Source of the DNA: an uncultured bacterium
GTDB lineage: Bacteria > Verrucomicrobiota > Kiritimatiellia > PWTM01
Reading direction: 5' to 3'
Length of the DNA stretch: 61,378 nt
Assembly (NCBI GenBank): GCA_900661335.1
Contig: CAACVY010000001.1
Location: forward strand, 1-61,378
Positions 27,938 to 36,605 of the stretch are shown here, one piece after another. Position numbers and translations under genes: made by a program. The notes under the pieces were generated by a model. The model was not told the origin of the DNA, did not search any database, and saw only the letters and a program-made list of their open reading frames with translations. Position 1 is the stretch's first letter; each line of letters opens with the position of its first letter.

Positions 27938-28909
27938 TTACCTCCCTTCGGGGCCTCGCGTACCTTCTTCGGCGAGCGAGTGGCCCGGGGCCAACCCCAC
28001 CGCGCGGGCCCAGTCCGTGCCACTCCACGTCTGCCCGTTCCAACGTACCTCGATCAATTCGATCGCGCCGACGGCGGCAGCGATTTCGAGTGGCGCAGTT
28101 CGCAGTACATGTCCAACTGGCGCGCGGCCGACAGTCGCACGGCAGCGGAGGACTTCGATTCGCACGCCGCGAAATTGAAAATACGGAACCTGCAAGGGTG
28201 GAAAGATCCGAGCCCGGATCCAGGCACTCAACGCCCGAGCGGGCTGAGTCCAACGGACTTCAAGGTCTTCGAACGGGAACTGACCTTTCGGATGGTAGGT
28301 TACGTACCGCGGGTCCTGAGGCACTGCCCCCAAGTTGCCACTGGCGATCGCGGGCAAACTCTCCTGGACCAGCGCCACGCCCTCCTTCAGTGCACGCTCA
28401 TACAAATCCCAGGCTGTGGTGTCGTCGCGGATCGGCCAGCGGCGCATGGCATAGATCGGGCCGTCGTCAACCCCGACGGCTTCGACCCGGTGCAGCGTGA
28501 CGCCCATGAACAAAAGTCCATCGTGGATGGCCCAGGCGAACGGGTCGCACCCGCGGAGCAATGGCAGTGGGGCATGGTGCAAGTTGACGGTGCCGCGTTT
28601 CGGGATCGTCACCAAGGGCGGGGCCAAAAGACGCCGGCACTGCACACTCAATAATAGATCGGCATTCACCTCCGCCACACGCTGGCAGATGAGCGGGTCA
28701 TTGGGGTTGGCGGGCTGCAGCAGGGTCGCTCCGTCCTGGTAGCCGAGCTCCCGTGCATGACGGACCAGCGATTCGCGCCACGTGTCTTCGCCGCGATCGC
28801 CAGGGTCCGCCAGCACGAGAGGAACCTCGCAGCCGATTTCCCGCAGCGCATGTAGAACTCGAACGGCTGCGGTGCCGTTACCAATCAAGACGACCGAGGG
28901 GGCCTTCAA
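27938..28909 (-). CDS. Formyltransferase-family protein, probable sugar N-formyltransferase
   Basis: The protein resembles methionyl-tRNA formyltransferase-type enzymes that use N10-formyl-THF. The 323-residue product has VVLIGNGTAAVRVLHAL and the catalytic triad region NLHHAPLPLLRGCDPFAWAI (Asn, His and a downstream Asp). Within this operon it probably formylates the amino group made by the FdtB-like enzyme, as in dTDP-Qui3NFo or dTDP-Fuc3NFo synthesis. I choose the TTG at 28909: it overlaps the upstream stop (TTGA) and has GGAG 7 nt upstream, whereas the GTG at 28939 has none. The C-terminal ~100 residues are family-variable. tRNA formylation is less likely here. Confidence 0.8.
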   Translation of the reverse strand: MKAPSVVLIGNGTAAVRVLHALREIGCEVPLVLADPGDRGEDTWRESLVRHARELGYQDGATLLQPANPNDPLICQRVAEVNADLLLSVQCRRLLAPPLVTIPKRGTVNLHHAPLPLLRGCDPFAWAIHDGLLFMGVTLHRVEAVGVDDGPIYAMRRWPIRDDTTAWDLYERALKEGVALVQESLPAIASGNLGAVPQDPRYVTYHPKGQFPFEDLEVRWTQPARALSAWIRARIFPPLQVPYFQFRGVRIEVLRCRATVGRAPVGHVLRTAPLEIAAAVGAIELIEVRWNGQTWSGTDWARAVGLAPGHSLAEEGTRGPEGR

Positions 28910-29370
28910 ACTCGTCGCTCCACCAGGACGGGACGGCACGGTTCGTGGGCCGTAGCCGCCATGGTTTCGAAAGCCTCTCGGCTCCGGATATAGTCGCTTT
29001 CGTCGTACTCCATGCTCGCCAAGGCCAACAAATCCGTGGCCGGCTCGAAGTCATGCACGACGCGCCAAACTCGCGGCGGTAAGTACAATCCTCGATCACG
29101 CCGGTCTAACCGGACCACGGCGGTTTGCCCGCGGCCGTTGTCCAGTTCCACCGTGCACGCCCCGCGCAGGCACACCAACACTTCTTCGGTCCCAAGGTGG
29201 GCGTGTCCCCCACGCACGTGTCCCGGCTGAAGGTCGGTAATATACAAGACTTTGCGGATTTGGAATGGTATGGCGTCCGTCCGTGGTCCCGGCTGTAACA
29301 TGATCAACGTGCCGCCGCTTCGGCCACGGTGCTCGACCAACGGGATCCAGCGGTATAGCCCCTCACTCAT
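28906..29370 (-). CDS. FdtA/QdtA-like dTDP-4-keto-6-deoxyhexose 3,4-ketoisomerase (cupin)
   Basis: A 154-residue cupin that moves the keto group of dTDP-4-keto-6-deoxyglucose from C4 to C3. Motifs include IRKVLYITDLQPGHVRGGHAH, the metal or catalytic His region of this family, then EEVLVCLRGACTVELDNG, GLYLPPRVWRVVHDF and LLALASMEYDESDYIRS. The ATG at 29370 overlaps the rfbB stop (ATGA), so it follows rfbB in one operon. Product stereochemistry (FdtA to the galacto or QdtA to the gluco series) cannot be read from the sequence. Confidence 0.9.
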   Translation of the reverse strand: MSEGLYRWIPLVEHRGRSGGTLIMLQPGPRTDAIPFQIRKVLYITDLQPGHVRGGHAHLGTEEVLVCLRGACTVELDNGRGQTAVVRLDRRDRGLYLPPRVWRVVHDFEPATDLLALASMEYDESDYIRSREAFETMAATAHEPCRPVLVERRV

Positions 29371-30344
29371 TCTTGATCTCCAGAGTCCAGCCCGAGCTGT
29401 TTGCGATACAGTGCTACGTATTCCTTCAGGTAGTCGGCCAACGTGCGAGTGGGACGCCAACCTAGTGCACGGACTTTATCCGAGTTGACCGAGTAGCGCA
29501 GGTCCTGGCCCGGCCGATTAGGAATGAAGACAAATGCGTCCTTCGGGTCTACACCGACGGCCTGCGCGGCCATCGAAGCTGCCTCCAACACGCTGTGTTC
29601 TTCGCCCGAGGACACGTTGTAGATCTCGCCCACCTGACCGCGTTCCATGATCAGAAAAATCGCTTCGCAGTTGTCGCCGGCATACAGCCATTCGCGCCGG
29701 TAACTGCCGTCGCCGTGAATGGTCATTTTCTTTCCGCGGAGCAGAAACTCGATCGTTTTGGCCAGCAGCTTTTCCGGATACTGCCCAAAGCCATAGTTGT
29801 TACAGCTTCGGATAATCTGCACCGGCAACCCGTAGGTGTTCTTCCAGCCTAATACGAGTTGGTCAGCCGCGGCTTTGGTGGCGGAGTAGGGGTTGGACGG
29901 ACACAGCCGATCCGTTTCCTTAAACGAACCCCGAAGGATTGTTCCGTAGACTTCGTCCGTCGAAATCTGCACGAACAGCGGCCGGTCCGTTTCATCCTTC
30001 GCGCGCACGAGCTCCAACAGATTGTATACGCCCTGGACGTTGCTATGAAAGAAGTCCTGGTTGGCGAGAATCGCATTGTCCACATGGGATTCGGCCGCGA
30101 AGTTTACGATCGCCTCTACACCCACCGGGAGGTGGGTCAGCTCGCAAATGTCCGCCTTGATGAAGTGATAATTCGGGAAGCGCTCGAAGCCAAGGTCCTG
30201 CCGTGCCGCGTAGGTGACCTTGTCCACGTTGACCACCTCATAGCCACGTTCCAAGGCCATGCGGACGAAATAGGACCCGATGAACCCAAGGCCGCCCGTG
30301 ACCATGATCCGCTTGAGCCTGCTTCGTGCGATTCTTCCTGTCAT
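29367..30344 (-). CDS. rfbB: dTDP-glucose 4,6-dehydratase
   Basis: This extended short-chain dehydrogenase makes dTDP-4-keto-6-deoxyglucose from dTDP-glucose. The 325-residue product has the NAD-binding motif GGLGFIG, NFAAESHVD, the catalytic STDEVYG and YSATKAAAD segments, and RSCNNYGFGQYPEKLL. The track start is much further upstream; the ATG at 30344 gives a normal length. No rmlA (glucose-1-phosphate thymidylyltransferase) is in the window, so dTDP-glucose must come from elsewhere. It is the first gene of the dTDP-aminosugar operon. Confidence 0.94.
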   Translation of the reverse strand: MTGRIARSRLKRIMVTGGLGFIGSYFVRMALERGYEVVNVDKVTYAARQDLGFERFPNYHFIKADICELTHLPVGVEAIVNFAAESHVDNAILANQDFFHSNVQGVYNLLELVRAKDETDRPLFVQISTDEVYGTILRGSFKETDRLCPSNPYSATKAAADQLVLGWKNTYGLPVQIIRSCNNYGFGQYPEKLLAKTIEFLLRGKKMTIHGDGSYRREWLYAGDNCEAIFLIMERGQVGEIYNVSSGEEHSVLEAASMAAQAVGVDPKDAFVFIPNRPGQDLRYSVNSDKVRALGWRPTRTLADYLKEYVALYRKQLGLDSGDQE

Positions 30345-31044
30345 GGCGATTGGTCTCTTTTCGTTGGTTATCTTATCTGACCACGATCGCCACGCAAAAC
30401 TCCTAACGCGGTGGGTCGCGCGATCCGAGGTGCAAAAACGATGCGGGGTTCTAGTCCCAACGCTGCGGCGCCCCAACCGTGCGCCAGTATTCAGGCCAAT
30501 CCGTGTAGCAGGTGTACTTACACCGCGACCGCGGCAAAGGCACCGAAGTGGAACCAACGTAGCAGCAGCGCCGGACCTGCACTCGCTACGTGTCCGATGC
30601 TTCTGCCCTAGCGTCTCATACACTTTGACCATGCCGCGGCGTCCCCTCCGGCTGAAATCCCACGTCGCGGAGTGCTTACAAGATGAGCGTGAGAATTGCA
30701 GCGCTGCTGTGCGATGCCTGCAGGCGCCTCGTGGTTCGAAGCGGTGGCCCGTTCCGTGGACCTGGATCCATAAGAATCTCTCGGGGCAACTGGAAGTACC
30801 GTCGTTGGGCCGGAGTTTTCCAAGGTTTGGACAAACTTGGTTGCACGCCGTCCGAGCCTTGGATGGCGGACGCCCGACCGCAGGAACAATTCCCCCCAAT
30901 CTCTTTCCAGACCCGCGGCGTCAACACGGCCGGCGGCGATTGGCCGCGTTGAATTGCTGCCTTGTCGTCGCTTCCAACCCAGGTGGGCGGACATGCTTGG
31001 GTGACTCGACAAGGCGCCGCCTTTGAGCGAGCTTAGTATGCCCC
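30345..31044. other. 700-bp intergenic region between rfbB and the hydrogenase-sensor gene
   Basis: This divergent region contains the palindrome TCCAAGGTTTGGA (30819-30831) and, just before the sensor gene, a hairpin CTCG-AAGGC/GCCTT-CGAG (about 31006-31031). ORFs crossing it on both strands (248 aa plus, 259 aa minus) have no recognisable domains and overlap real genes, so I treat it as noncoding. No strong sigma-70 promoter was found before 31045. Confidence 0.45.
30819..30831. promoter_or_regulatory. Palindrome TCCAA-N3-TTGGA upstream of the hydrogenase sensor
   Basis: TCCAAGGTTTGGA has a 5-bp inverted repeat with a 3-bp centre. The same arms occur twice more in the window (50779-50823), also intergenic. 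It may be a transcription-factor operator or a short repeat; it lies 214 bp before the sensor gene. Confidence 0.4.
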
Positions 31045-33048
31045 ATGCAACCTGGCAGTCAGTTGGTGACGACCATCGGCGAGCGGTGCCGCGTATGCTA
31101 CACGTGCGTGCGCGACTGCCCGGCGAAGGCCATTCGGATTGCCGGTGGGCAGGCGAGAGTCGTTCCGGAGCGCTGTATCGGCTGCGGGAATTGTTACCGC
31201 GTATGCAGCCAAAAGGCGAAGCAGGTGTACGATTCTCGGAATGATGTGCGCGCTCTGCTGGCTTCTGGCCGCACGGTGGCGGCCATCGTGGCGCCGAGTT
31301 ACCCTGCCGAGTTTTCAGACCTGGAACCCTCGCAGGTGGCCGGCATGATCCGCCGCTTGGGCTTTCAACTCGTGTGTGAAACCGCATTCGGAGCCGATTT
31401 GGTCGCCCAGGAGTACCGGCGGCTGCTTGAAACGGACCGTGGCCGTTTCATCGGAACGACCTGCCCTGCCGTGGTCGCCTATGTTCAAAAATACTTGCCC
31501 GAGTTAGTGCCGAACCTCGCGCCGATCGTGTCGCCCATGATCGCAGAAGCCCGTGCACTCCGGCGTATTCATGGGGATGAACTCGCGGTGGTGTTCATCG
31601 GGCCCTGTTTGGCCAAAAAGGTCGAAGCCGACGGGATGGGGGCGCAGACTGCGGAAGTCGAAGCGGTCCTTACCTTTGTCGAGCTACGCGCAATGTTGCG
31701 CGAGGCGGGTATCGAACCGCGCCCGGCATCGGAAGAGCGCGACTTTGATCCTCCTCATCCCACGTTGGGCGCGCTGTTTCCAATCAGTCGCGGACTGCTC
31801 CAGGCCGCGCATTTGCGCGAGGACCTTTTGGAGGGCACCATCGTGGCGGCCGATGGGCGCCCCGCGTTTTTGCAAGCGTTGAGCGACTTCGCGGCGGGCG
31901 CGCTGGACGTCCGCCTGCTGGAAGTGCTCTGCTGTAACGGCTGTGTCATGGGGGCGGGGATGAGTGTGGACGCGCCGCTGTTCCAGCGCCGGATGGCGGT
32001 CAGCCGTCACGCGCGACGGCGTGTCGAACGATCCGATCCCGCGACTGAAGAACTCATTCGTCACCGCTTGGCCGGTCTCGACCTCCGCGCGGAGTTCCGG
32101 CCAGAAAAACTCCCCCCGAGCGCTGTCCCGCCGGAGGAATTGAAACGGATCTTGGCGGTGATGGGCAAGCTCAGCCCGGAGGACGAACTGAACTGTGGGG
32201 CGTGTGGCTACTCGACCTGCCGTGAGCACGCTGCGGCCATCTATTTGGGGCTGGCCGAAAGCGAGATGTGCCTCCCGTACACGATCGACCGTTTGCGGGA
32301 ATCGCTTAAGGAGTTGAGCGAGTCCAACGCGCAGTTGGCCAGCGCGCGCGAAGCCCTGATGAATGCGGAGAAACTGGCCAGCATGGGGCAGTTGGCCGCG
32401 GGCATCGCCCACGAGATCAACAACCCACTCGGGGTGATCCTCCTGTATGCAAAGATGTTGTTGAACGAAATTCCACCGGCCTCGCAGGCGCGTCAAGATC
32501 TGGCGCTGATTGCCGAACAGGCCGAACGGTGCCGAAACATCGTGTCAGGGTTGCTCAACTTCGCGCGACGGAATCGTGTCGTCCGGCGTCCGACCAATCT
32601 CATCGAACTGGTCGAACGCTGTCGACGAGGGGTCGTGATTCCGGACCATGTCTACGTGTATGTTCGGCATAACATGCGCGATCCGATGGCGGAAGTGGAC
32701 GGCGACCAGATCCTGCAGGTGTTGACCAACCTGATCGTCAATGCTGTCGAGGCGATGCCCAATGGGGGCGAGCTGACGATTGAAACCGATGATACGGACG
32801 AGGAAGTCATCCTCCGAGTGCGGGATACGGGTTGTGGAATTCCGCCCCAGAACTTGCCCAAGATTTTCGAGCCTTTCTTCACGACCAAGCAGATCGGGAA
32901 AGGCACCGGACTTGGCTTGGCGGTGGCCTATGGAATCGTCAAAATGCACCGAGGGCGGATCGAAGTTACGTCGAATGCGGATCCCTCTCGCGGGCCGACC
33001 GGCACGACGTTCACGGTGACCTTGCCCCGTCGAGCGGAGGAGGTGTGA
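31045..33048 (+). CDS. Putative hydrogen/redox-sensing [FeFe]-hydrogenase-domain histidine kinase (HydS-like)
   Basis: A 667-residue cytosolic sensor. Domains in order: two [4Fe-4S] ferredoxin sites (Cys15, 18, 21, 25 and Cys44, 47, 50, 54); an H-cluster domain (about 60-330) with FIGTTCP (Cys140), FIGPCLAKK (Cys188) and LCCNGCVMG (Cys296, Cys300); a four-Cys Fe-S domain (Cys384, 387, 392, 409); a coiled linker; and a histidine kinase with His456 in AHEINNP plus DTGCGIP and GTGLGLA ATP-binding motifs. The proton-relay Cys of catalytic enzymes is Thr139, as expected for a sensor. It belongs with histidine-kinase-linked group C [FeFe] hydrogenases. Its stop overlaps the next gene (TGATG). No clear ribosome-binding site precedes the start. 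Confidence 0.9.
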   Translation: MQPGSQLVTTIGERCRVCYTCVRDCPAKAIRIAGGQARVVPERCIGCGNCYRVCSQKAKQVYDSRNDVRALLASGRTVAAIVAPSYPAEFSDLEPSQVAGMIRRLGFQLVCETAFGADLVAQEYRRLLETDRGRFIGTTCPAVVAYVQKYLPELVPNLAPIVSPMIAEARALRRIHGDELAVVFIGPCLAKKVEADGMGAQTAEVEAVLTFVELRAMLREAGIEPRPASEERDFDPPHPTLGALFPISRGLLQAAHLREDLLEGTIVAADGRPAFLQALSDFAAGALDVRLLEVLCCNGCVMGAGMSVDAPLFQRRMAVSRHARRRVERSDPATEELIRHRLAGLDLRAEFRPEKLPPSAVPPEELKRILAVMGKLSPEDELNCGACGYSTCREHAAAIYLGLAESEMCLPYTIDRLRESLKELSESNAQLASAREALMNAEKLASMGQLAAGIAHEINNPLGVILLYAKMLLNEIPPASQARQDLALIAEQAERCRNIVSGLLNFARRNRVVRRPTNLIELVERCRRGVVIPDHVYVYVRHNMRDPMAEVDGDQILQVLTNLIVNAVEAMPNGGELTIETDDTDEEVILRVRDTGCGIPPQNLPKIFEPFFTTKQIGKGTGLGLAVAYGIVKMHRGRIEVTSNADPSRGPTGTTFTVTLPRRAEEV

Positions 33049-34238
33049 TGGAGCGTTGGCGTGTTTTAGTGGTGGACGACGAACCCGGGATGTGCCGGGG
33101 TGTCCAGCGGGTGTTGCAACGTCACACCGTGCAACTGCCCGACTTGGGGGCCGAGATCGGGTTTGAAACTGAGGGCGTGGAAACGCTAAGCGAGGCGCGG
33201 GCGGCGCTGACGGCCCGACGGCCGGATCTCATCTTGCTCGACTACAAGCTGCCCGATGGATCGGGGCTGGATTTTTTGCGCGAGCTTCGAACCAGCCAGT
33301 GGGATGGATTGGTGATCATTATTACTGCGTTCGCCTCATTGGACGTTGCGGTCGCGGCGACGCGCAACGGGGCCTTCGATTTCTTGGCCAAACCGTTTGC
33401 GCCGGAAGAACTCGAGACGGTGGTTTCCAAGGCCGTGCGGACGCTTGTGGTCGAACGTCGTGCAAGGCGGTTGGAAGAAGAGCGGCGCCGTACGCGTCTG
33501 GAGTTCCTGTCGGTTCTTGCGCATGAGCTCAAAGCGCCCATTGGGGTGGTGGAGGGAATTTTGCGCCTGATGGCCTCGCGGGTGTTGGGAGCGGATATTT
33601 CCGCCTATGACCGACACATTCACCGCGCGTTGGCCCGGCTGGAAGGAATGCGCAAGCTGATTTTGGACTTGTTGGATCTGACCCGGATCGAGGCTGGCGA
33701 ACGGCGGCGTGAGCTCGGGCGCGTGGATGTGGCTGAGGTGGCGCGCGCCGCCCTCGACATGGTGGCCAGCGATGCCGCGGCACGAAAGATCCAGCTCCGC
33801 TTGCACGCGCAGCCACCGGTCGAGCTGTGGGCCGACCGTAGCGAATTGGAAATCATCCTGAACAACCTAGTGAGCAATGCAGTAAAGTACAACCGCGACG
33901 AAGGATCGGTGGACGTCTGGCTCCGGCGCCTAGAGGACGGCGTGGAGATCGAGGTGGCGGACACCGGGGTGGGGATGACCGAGGAAGAACAGGCACGGTT
34001 GTTTCGAGAATTCTCGAGGATCCGCAACGAAAAAACGCGGAACATTCCGGGCAGTGGATTGGGCCTATCGACCGTGAAAAAGCTGGTGCAAATCTATCGC
34101 GGCGAGATTACGGTCCGCAGTCAACCGGACGTCGGTTCGACCTTCACCGTCCGATTGCGCGATGCAACGGCTGCGAATCCGTCCACCCCGCCGCAGGCTC
34201 AGGTGATCTCGCCAACTCCCGTGGCGGAATCGCGCTGA
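33048..34238 (+). CDS. Receiver-histidine kinase hybrid (partner of the hydrogenase-domain sensor)
   Basis: A 396-residue signalling protein with an N-terminal receiver (about 1-130: DDE at 10-12, phosphoacceptor Asp65 in LLDYKLPDG, Lys in LAKPF) and a C-terminal histidine kinase (His159 in LAHELKAP, NLVSNAVKYN, DTGVGM, GSGLGLS). It has no DNA-binding or other output domain, so it probably relays phosphate onward. The start ATG follows GGAGGAGGTG and overlaps the stop of the hydrogenase sensor, so the two are almost certainly cotranscribed partners. The final receiver or regulator is not visible in the window. The track's start at 32832 is rejected. Confidence 0.92.
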   Translation: MERWRVLVVDDEPGMCRGVQRVLQRHTVQLPDLGAEIGFETEGVETLSEARAALTARRPDLILLDYKLPDGSGLDFLRELRTSQWDGLVIIITAFASLDVAVAATRNGAFDFLAKPFAPEELETVVSKAVRTLVVERRARRLEEERRRTRLEFLSVLAHELKAPIGVVEGILRLMASRVLGADISAYDRHIHRALARLEGMRKLILDLLDLTRIEAGERRRELGRVDVAEVARAALDMVASDAAARKIQLRLHAQPPVELWADRSELEIILNNLVSNAVKYNRDEGSVDVWLRRLEDGVEIEVADTGVGMTEEEQARLFREFSRIRNEKTRNIPGSGLGLSTVKKLVQIYRGEITVRSQPDVGSTFTVRLRDATAANPSTPPQAQVISPTPVAESR

Positions 34239-34396
34239 TCACAGGTACGGCAGAAGGGTCGGATTTCGTCACGGTGGTCAAGAAGGTGTCGCTGTGGGCG
34301 GCGCTCGGGGGATCGGTGTTTTGTTCGCGGTTTCCTGACGTGACCACCATGGCGGGCGCGTGGTGTCTCGATGTGCGATGCGCCCGAGCGGTTCGC

Positions 34397-36454
34397 TCAT
34401 CGGGGGGTGAAATCTTCACTGCTCGACCACACGGCGATGGCGAGGGGATCAAGTACGATGTGATGCGTGCAGACCTCTGGCGCGACGGTCATCGAAGTCA
34501 ACTCCAACTTCCAGTGACCTGCGGGGAGTTCGAAGCGCATGGGAGTACGTGCGCCATTGATTAGCACCAACAGGTCGGGTTCGGGTGAGTGACTTCCGGT
34601 GTGAACCGGGTGTCCACTGAGATGAAAGCCCAACGCACTGCCGCGATGCCAATCGGGAGTGCCCCCATCCGGTCCGAACCACACGATGTCCGGGCCGACG
34701 CCATCCGGCCCGCGCCCGGTTAAAAACCTCGTTCGACGAAGCGACCGGAACCGGGCGCGCAACCGAATCAGCGCGCGGACCCATGCATGCAATTCAGCGT
34801 TTTTGTCAAGCAACGACCAGTCCACCCAGCCGAGCGGGTTATCTTGCGCGTAGACGTTGTTGTTACCCTGCTGCGTGCGACCCAACTCGTCACCCGCCAG
34901 CAACATCGGGACGCCCTGAGCGAGTAGCACGCAGGCCAACAGGTTTTTTTGCTGGCGCAGGCGAAGTGCCTCGATGGCCGGGTTATCCGAAGGGCCTTCG
35001 ACGCCGCAGTTAAACGAGAAATTGATTTGATCACCGTCGCGCCCGCCTTCGCAGTTGGCCTCGTTGCGCGGTCGCGTATAGCGAACAAGATCTGCCAGGG
35101 TGAAACCATCGTGGCAGGTGACGTAGTTCACGCTTGTCAACGGTCCATGGGGGCGGCCGGTGTAGAGGTCCGAACTGCCGGCGAGGCGCGTGGCCAGCGC
35201 GCCGAGAAAGCCCGGGTCACCGCGCCAGAACCTTCGCACGTCGTCGCGGAATCGTCCATTCCATTCCAACCAAGAACGGCCAGGGAAGTTGCCAACTTGA
35301 TAGAGACCGGCGGCGTCCCAAGGCTCGGCGACGAGGCGTACGTTGCGCAGGACGGGGTCCGCGGCGATGTGGGCGAGGAGGGGCGGGTCGCGTAATGGCA
35401 TGCCATCCGGCCCTCGCGTGAGCGCGGCGGCGAGGTCGAACCGGAGGCCGTCTACGTGGAAATCTTGAACCCATCGGCGGAGAACCTGGACGATCAAGTC
35501 AGCCACCGGTGGCTCGTTGGCGTTGACCGTGTTGCCGCACCCCGTGTAATTGGCGAAGTCCTCGGTGCCTGGACGGCGAAGGTAGTAGAGGTCGCGGTCT
35601 AGCGCTTTGAAGTGAAACACCGGTCCGCCGGCGCCCCATTCGCCCGTGTGGTTGAAGACCACGTCCAGCCACACTTCGATCCCCGCGGAGTGCAGTCGCC
35701 GTACGAGCTCGCGGAACTCGTCCAACGCACCTGTGGCGGTGGTGGCGGCGGCGTACTTCGAGTTGGGGGCGCCCCACGCGATGGGGTCGTATCCCCAGAA
35801 GTTCCGCAAGTGTCGGCGATGACGGGCTTCGAGGAAAAATGCCATTTCGTCGAACTCCTGCAGCGGCAGGAACTCCACCGCGGTGACGCCGAGATCCACG
35901 AGATACGGGATCTTTTCCATGAAGCCCGCGTAGGTTCCCGGGTGCTGCACGCGTGAGGACGGGTGCGCGGTGAAACCGCGGAGGTGCACTTCGTACACGA
36001 CGAGATCCTCGAGTCGGTGACGCGGGGACTGGTCGCCTCGCCAGTCGAACCGCGAGAAGTCCACGACCACGCACTTGGGAAATTCGGCTCCGTGATGGCG
36101 CCAGCGCCCAGGGGTCAGGCCTCGAGGGTCGCCCCACGGGGCTGGCCACGCCAGCGCGCTGGCCGCTGGATCCAAGATCCATTGCGTCGGATCGCCACCA
36201 GGTATTTCGACGCGGTATACATACAGCGCGCCATGCTGCACACCCGGCACATGCACGCACCAAAGATCTTCGATGCGGTGGTGTTCGGGGTCGAGCGCCA
36301 AGGTCTCGAACGGCTGCTCGTCATCCGGGTTCTCGAACAGCATTAGGTACACGCGCCGCGCACGCGCGCAGCGCAACACGAACCGCGTGCCATCGGGTTC
36401 CACCCGTGCGCCGCATTCGAGCGGTCCGTCCATGCACAGAAGTCGAGAATCCAT
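34397..36454 (-). CDS. glgX: Glycogen debranching enzyme GlgX / isoamylase (GH13)
   Basis: This enzyme hydrolyses alpha-1,6 branches of glycogen or limit dextrin. The 685-residue product has an N-terminal CBM48-type domain and a GH13 barrel with WLDVVFNHTGEWG (conserved region I), GLRFDLAAAL (catalytic Asp), VAEPWD (acid/base Glu) and YVTCHDGFTLADLV (region IV Asp). The NNVYAQDNPLGWVDW segment is typical of GlgX. I start at ATG 36454; upstream in-frame codons back to 36514 are possible, and no clear ribosome-binding site helps. It stands alone between genes of other functions. Confidence 0.92.
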   Translation of the reverse strand: MDSRLLCMDGPLECGARVEPDGTRFVLRCARARRVYLMLFENPDDEQPFETLALDPEHHRIEDLWCVHVPGVQHGALYVYRVEIPGGDPTQWILDPAASALAWPAPWGDPRGLTPGRWRHHGAEFPKCVVVDFSRFDWRGDQSPRHRLEDLVVYEVHLRGFTAHPSSRVQHPGTYAGFMEKIPYLVDLGVTAVEFLPLQEFDEMAFFLEARHRRHLRNFWGYDPIAWGAPNSKYAAATTATGALDEFRELVRRLHSAGIEVWLDVVFNHTGEWGAGGPVFHFKALDRDLYYLRRPGTEDFANYTGCGNTVNANEPPVADLIVQVLRRWVQDFHVDGLRFDLAAALTRGPDGMPLRDPPLLAHIAADPVLRNVRLVAEPWDAAGLYQVGNFPGRSWLEWNGRFRDDVRRFWRGDPGFLGALATRLAGSSDLYTGRPHGPLTSVNYVTCHDGFTLADLVRYTRPRNEANCEGGRDGDQINFSFNCGVEGPSDNPAIEALRLRQQKNLLACVLLAQGVPMLLAGDELGRTQQGNNNVYAQDNPLGWVDWSLLDKNAELHAWVRALIRLRARFRSLRRTRFLTGRGPDGVGPDIVWFGPDGGTPDWHRGSALGFHLSGHPVHTGSHSPEPDLLVLINGARTPMRFELPAGHWKLELTSMTVAPEVCTHHIVLDPLAIAVWSSSEDFTPR

Positions 36455-36605
36455 TGTGGGTCCGAACGTATAATGGTACGACCGTTGGACGCGTAAGCGA
36501 ATCGAATCCTTCAAGGCATTGCGGTTGACCTTTTAGGCGGCAATCCGTCGCTCGCCAGTCAGGCAGCTCTTTCCCGACTGTGTCGACCCGCCATCCGCCC
36601 ATACG

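Noticed and set aside
30608-31387. 259-aa minus-strand ORF upstream of the hydrogenase sensor
   Set aside because: It overlaps the sensor's first ~340 bp, has no recognisable domain and no good start signal.
31045-33048. Calling the H-cluster protein a catalytic [FeFe] hydrogenase
   Set aside because: The proton-relay Cys is Thr139 and a histidine kinase is fused, which favours a sensory role.
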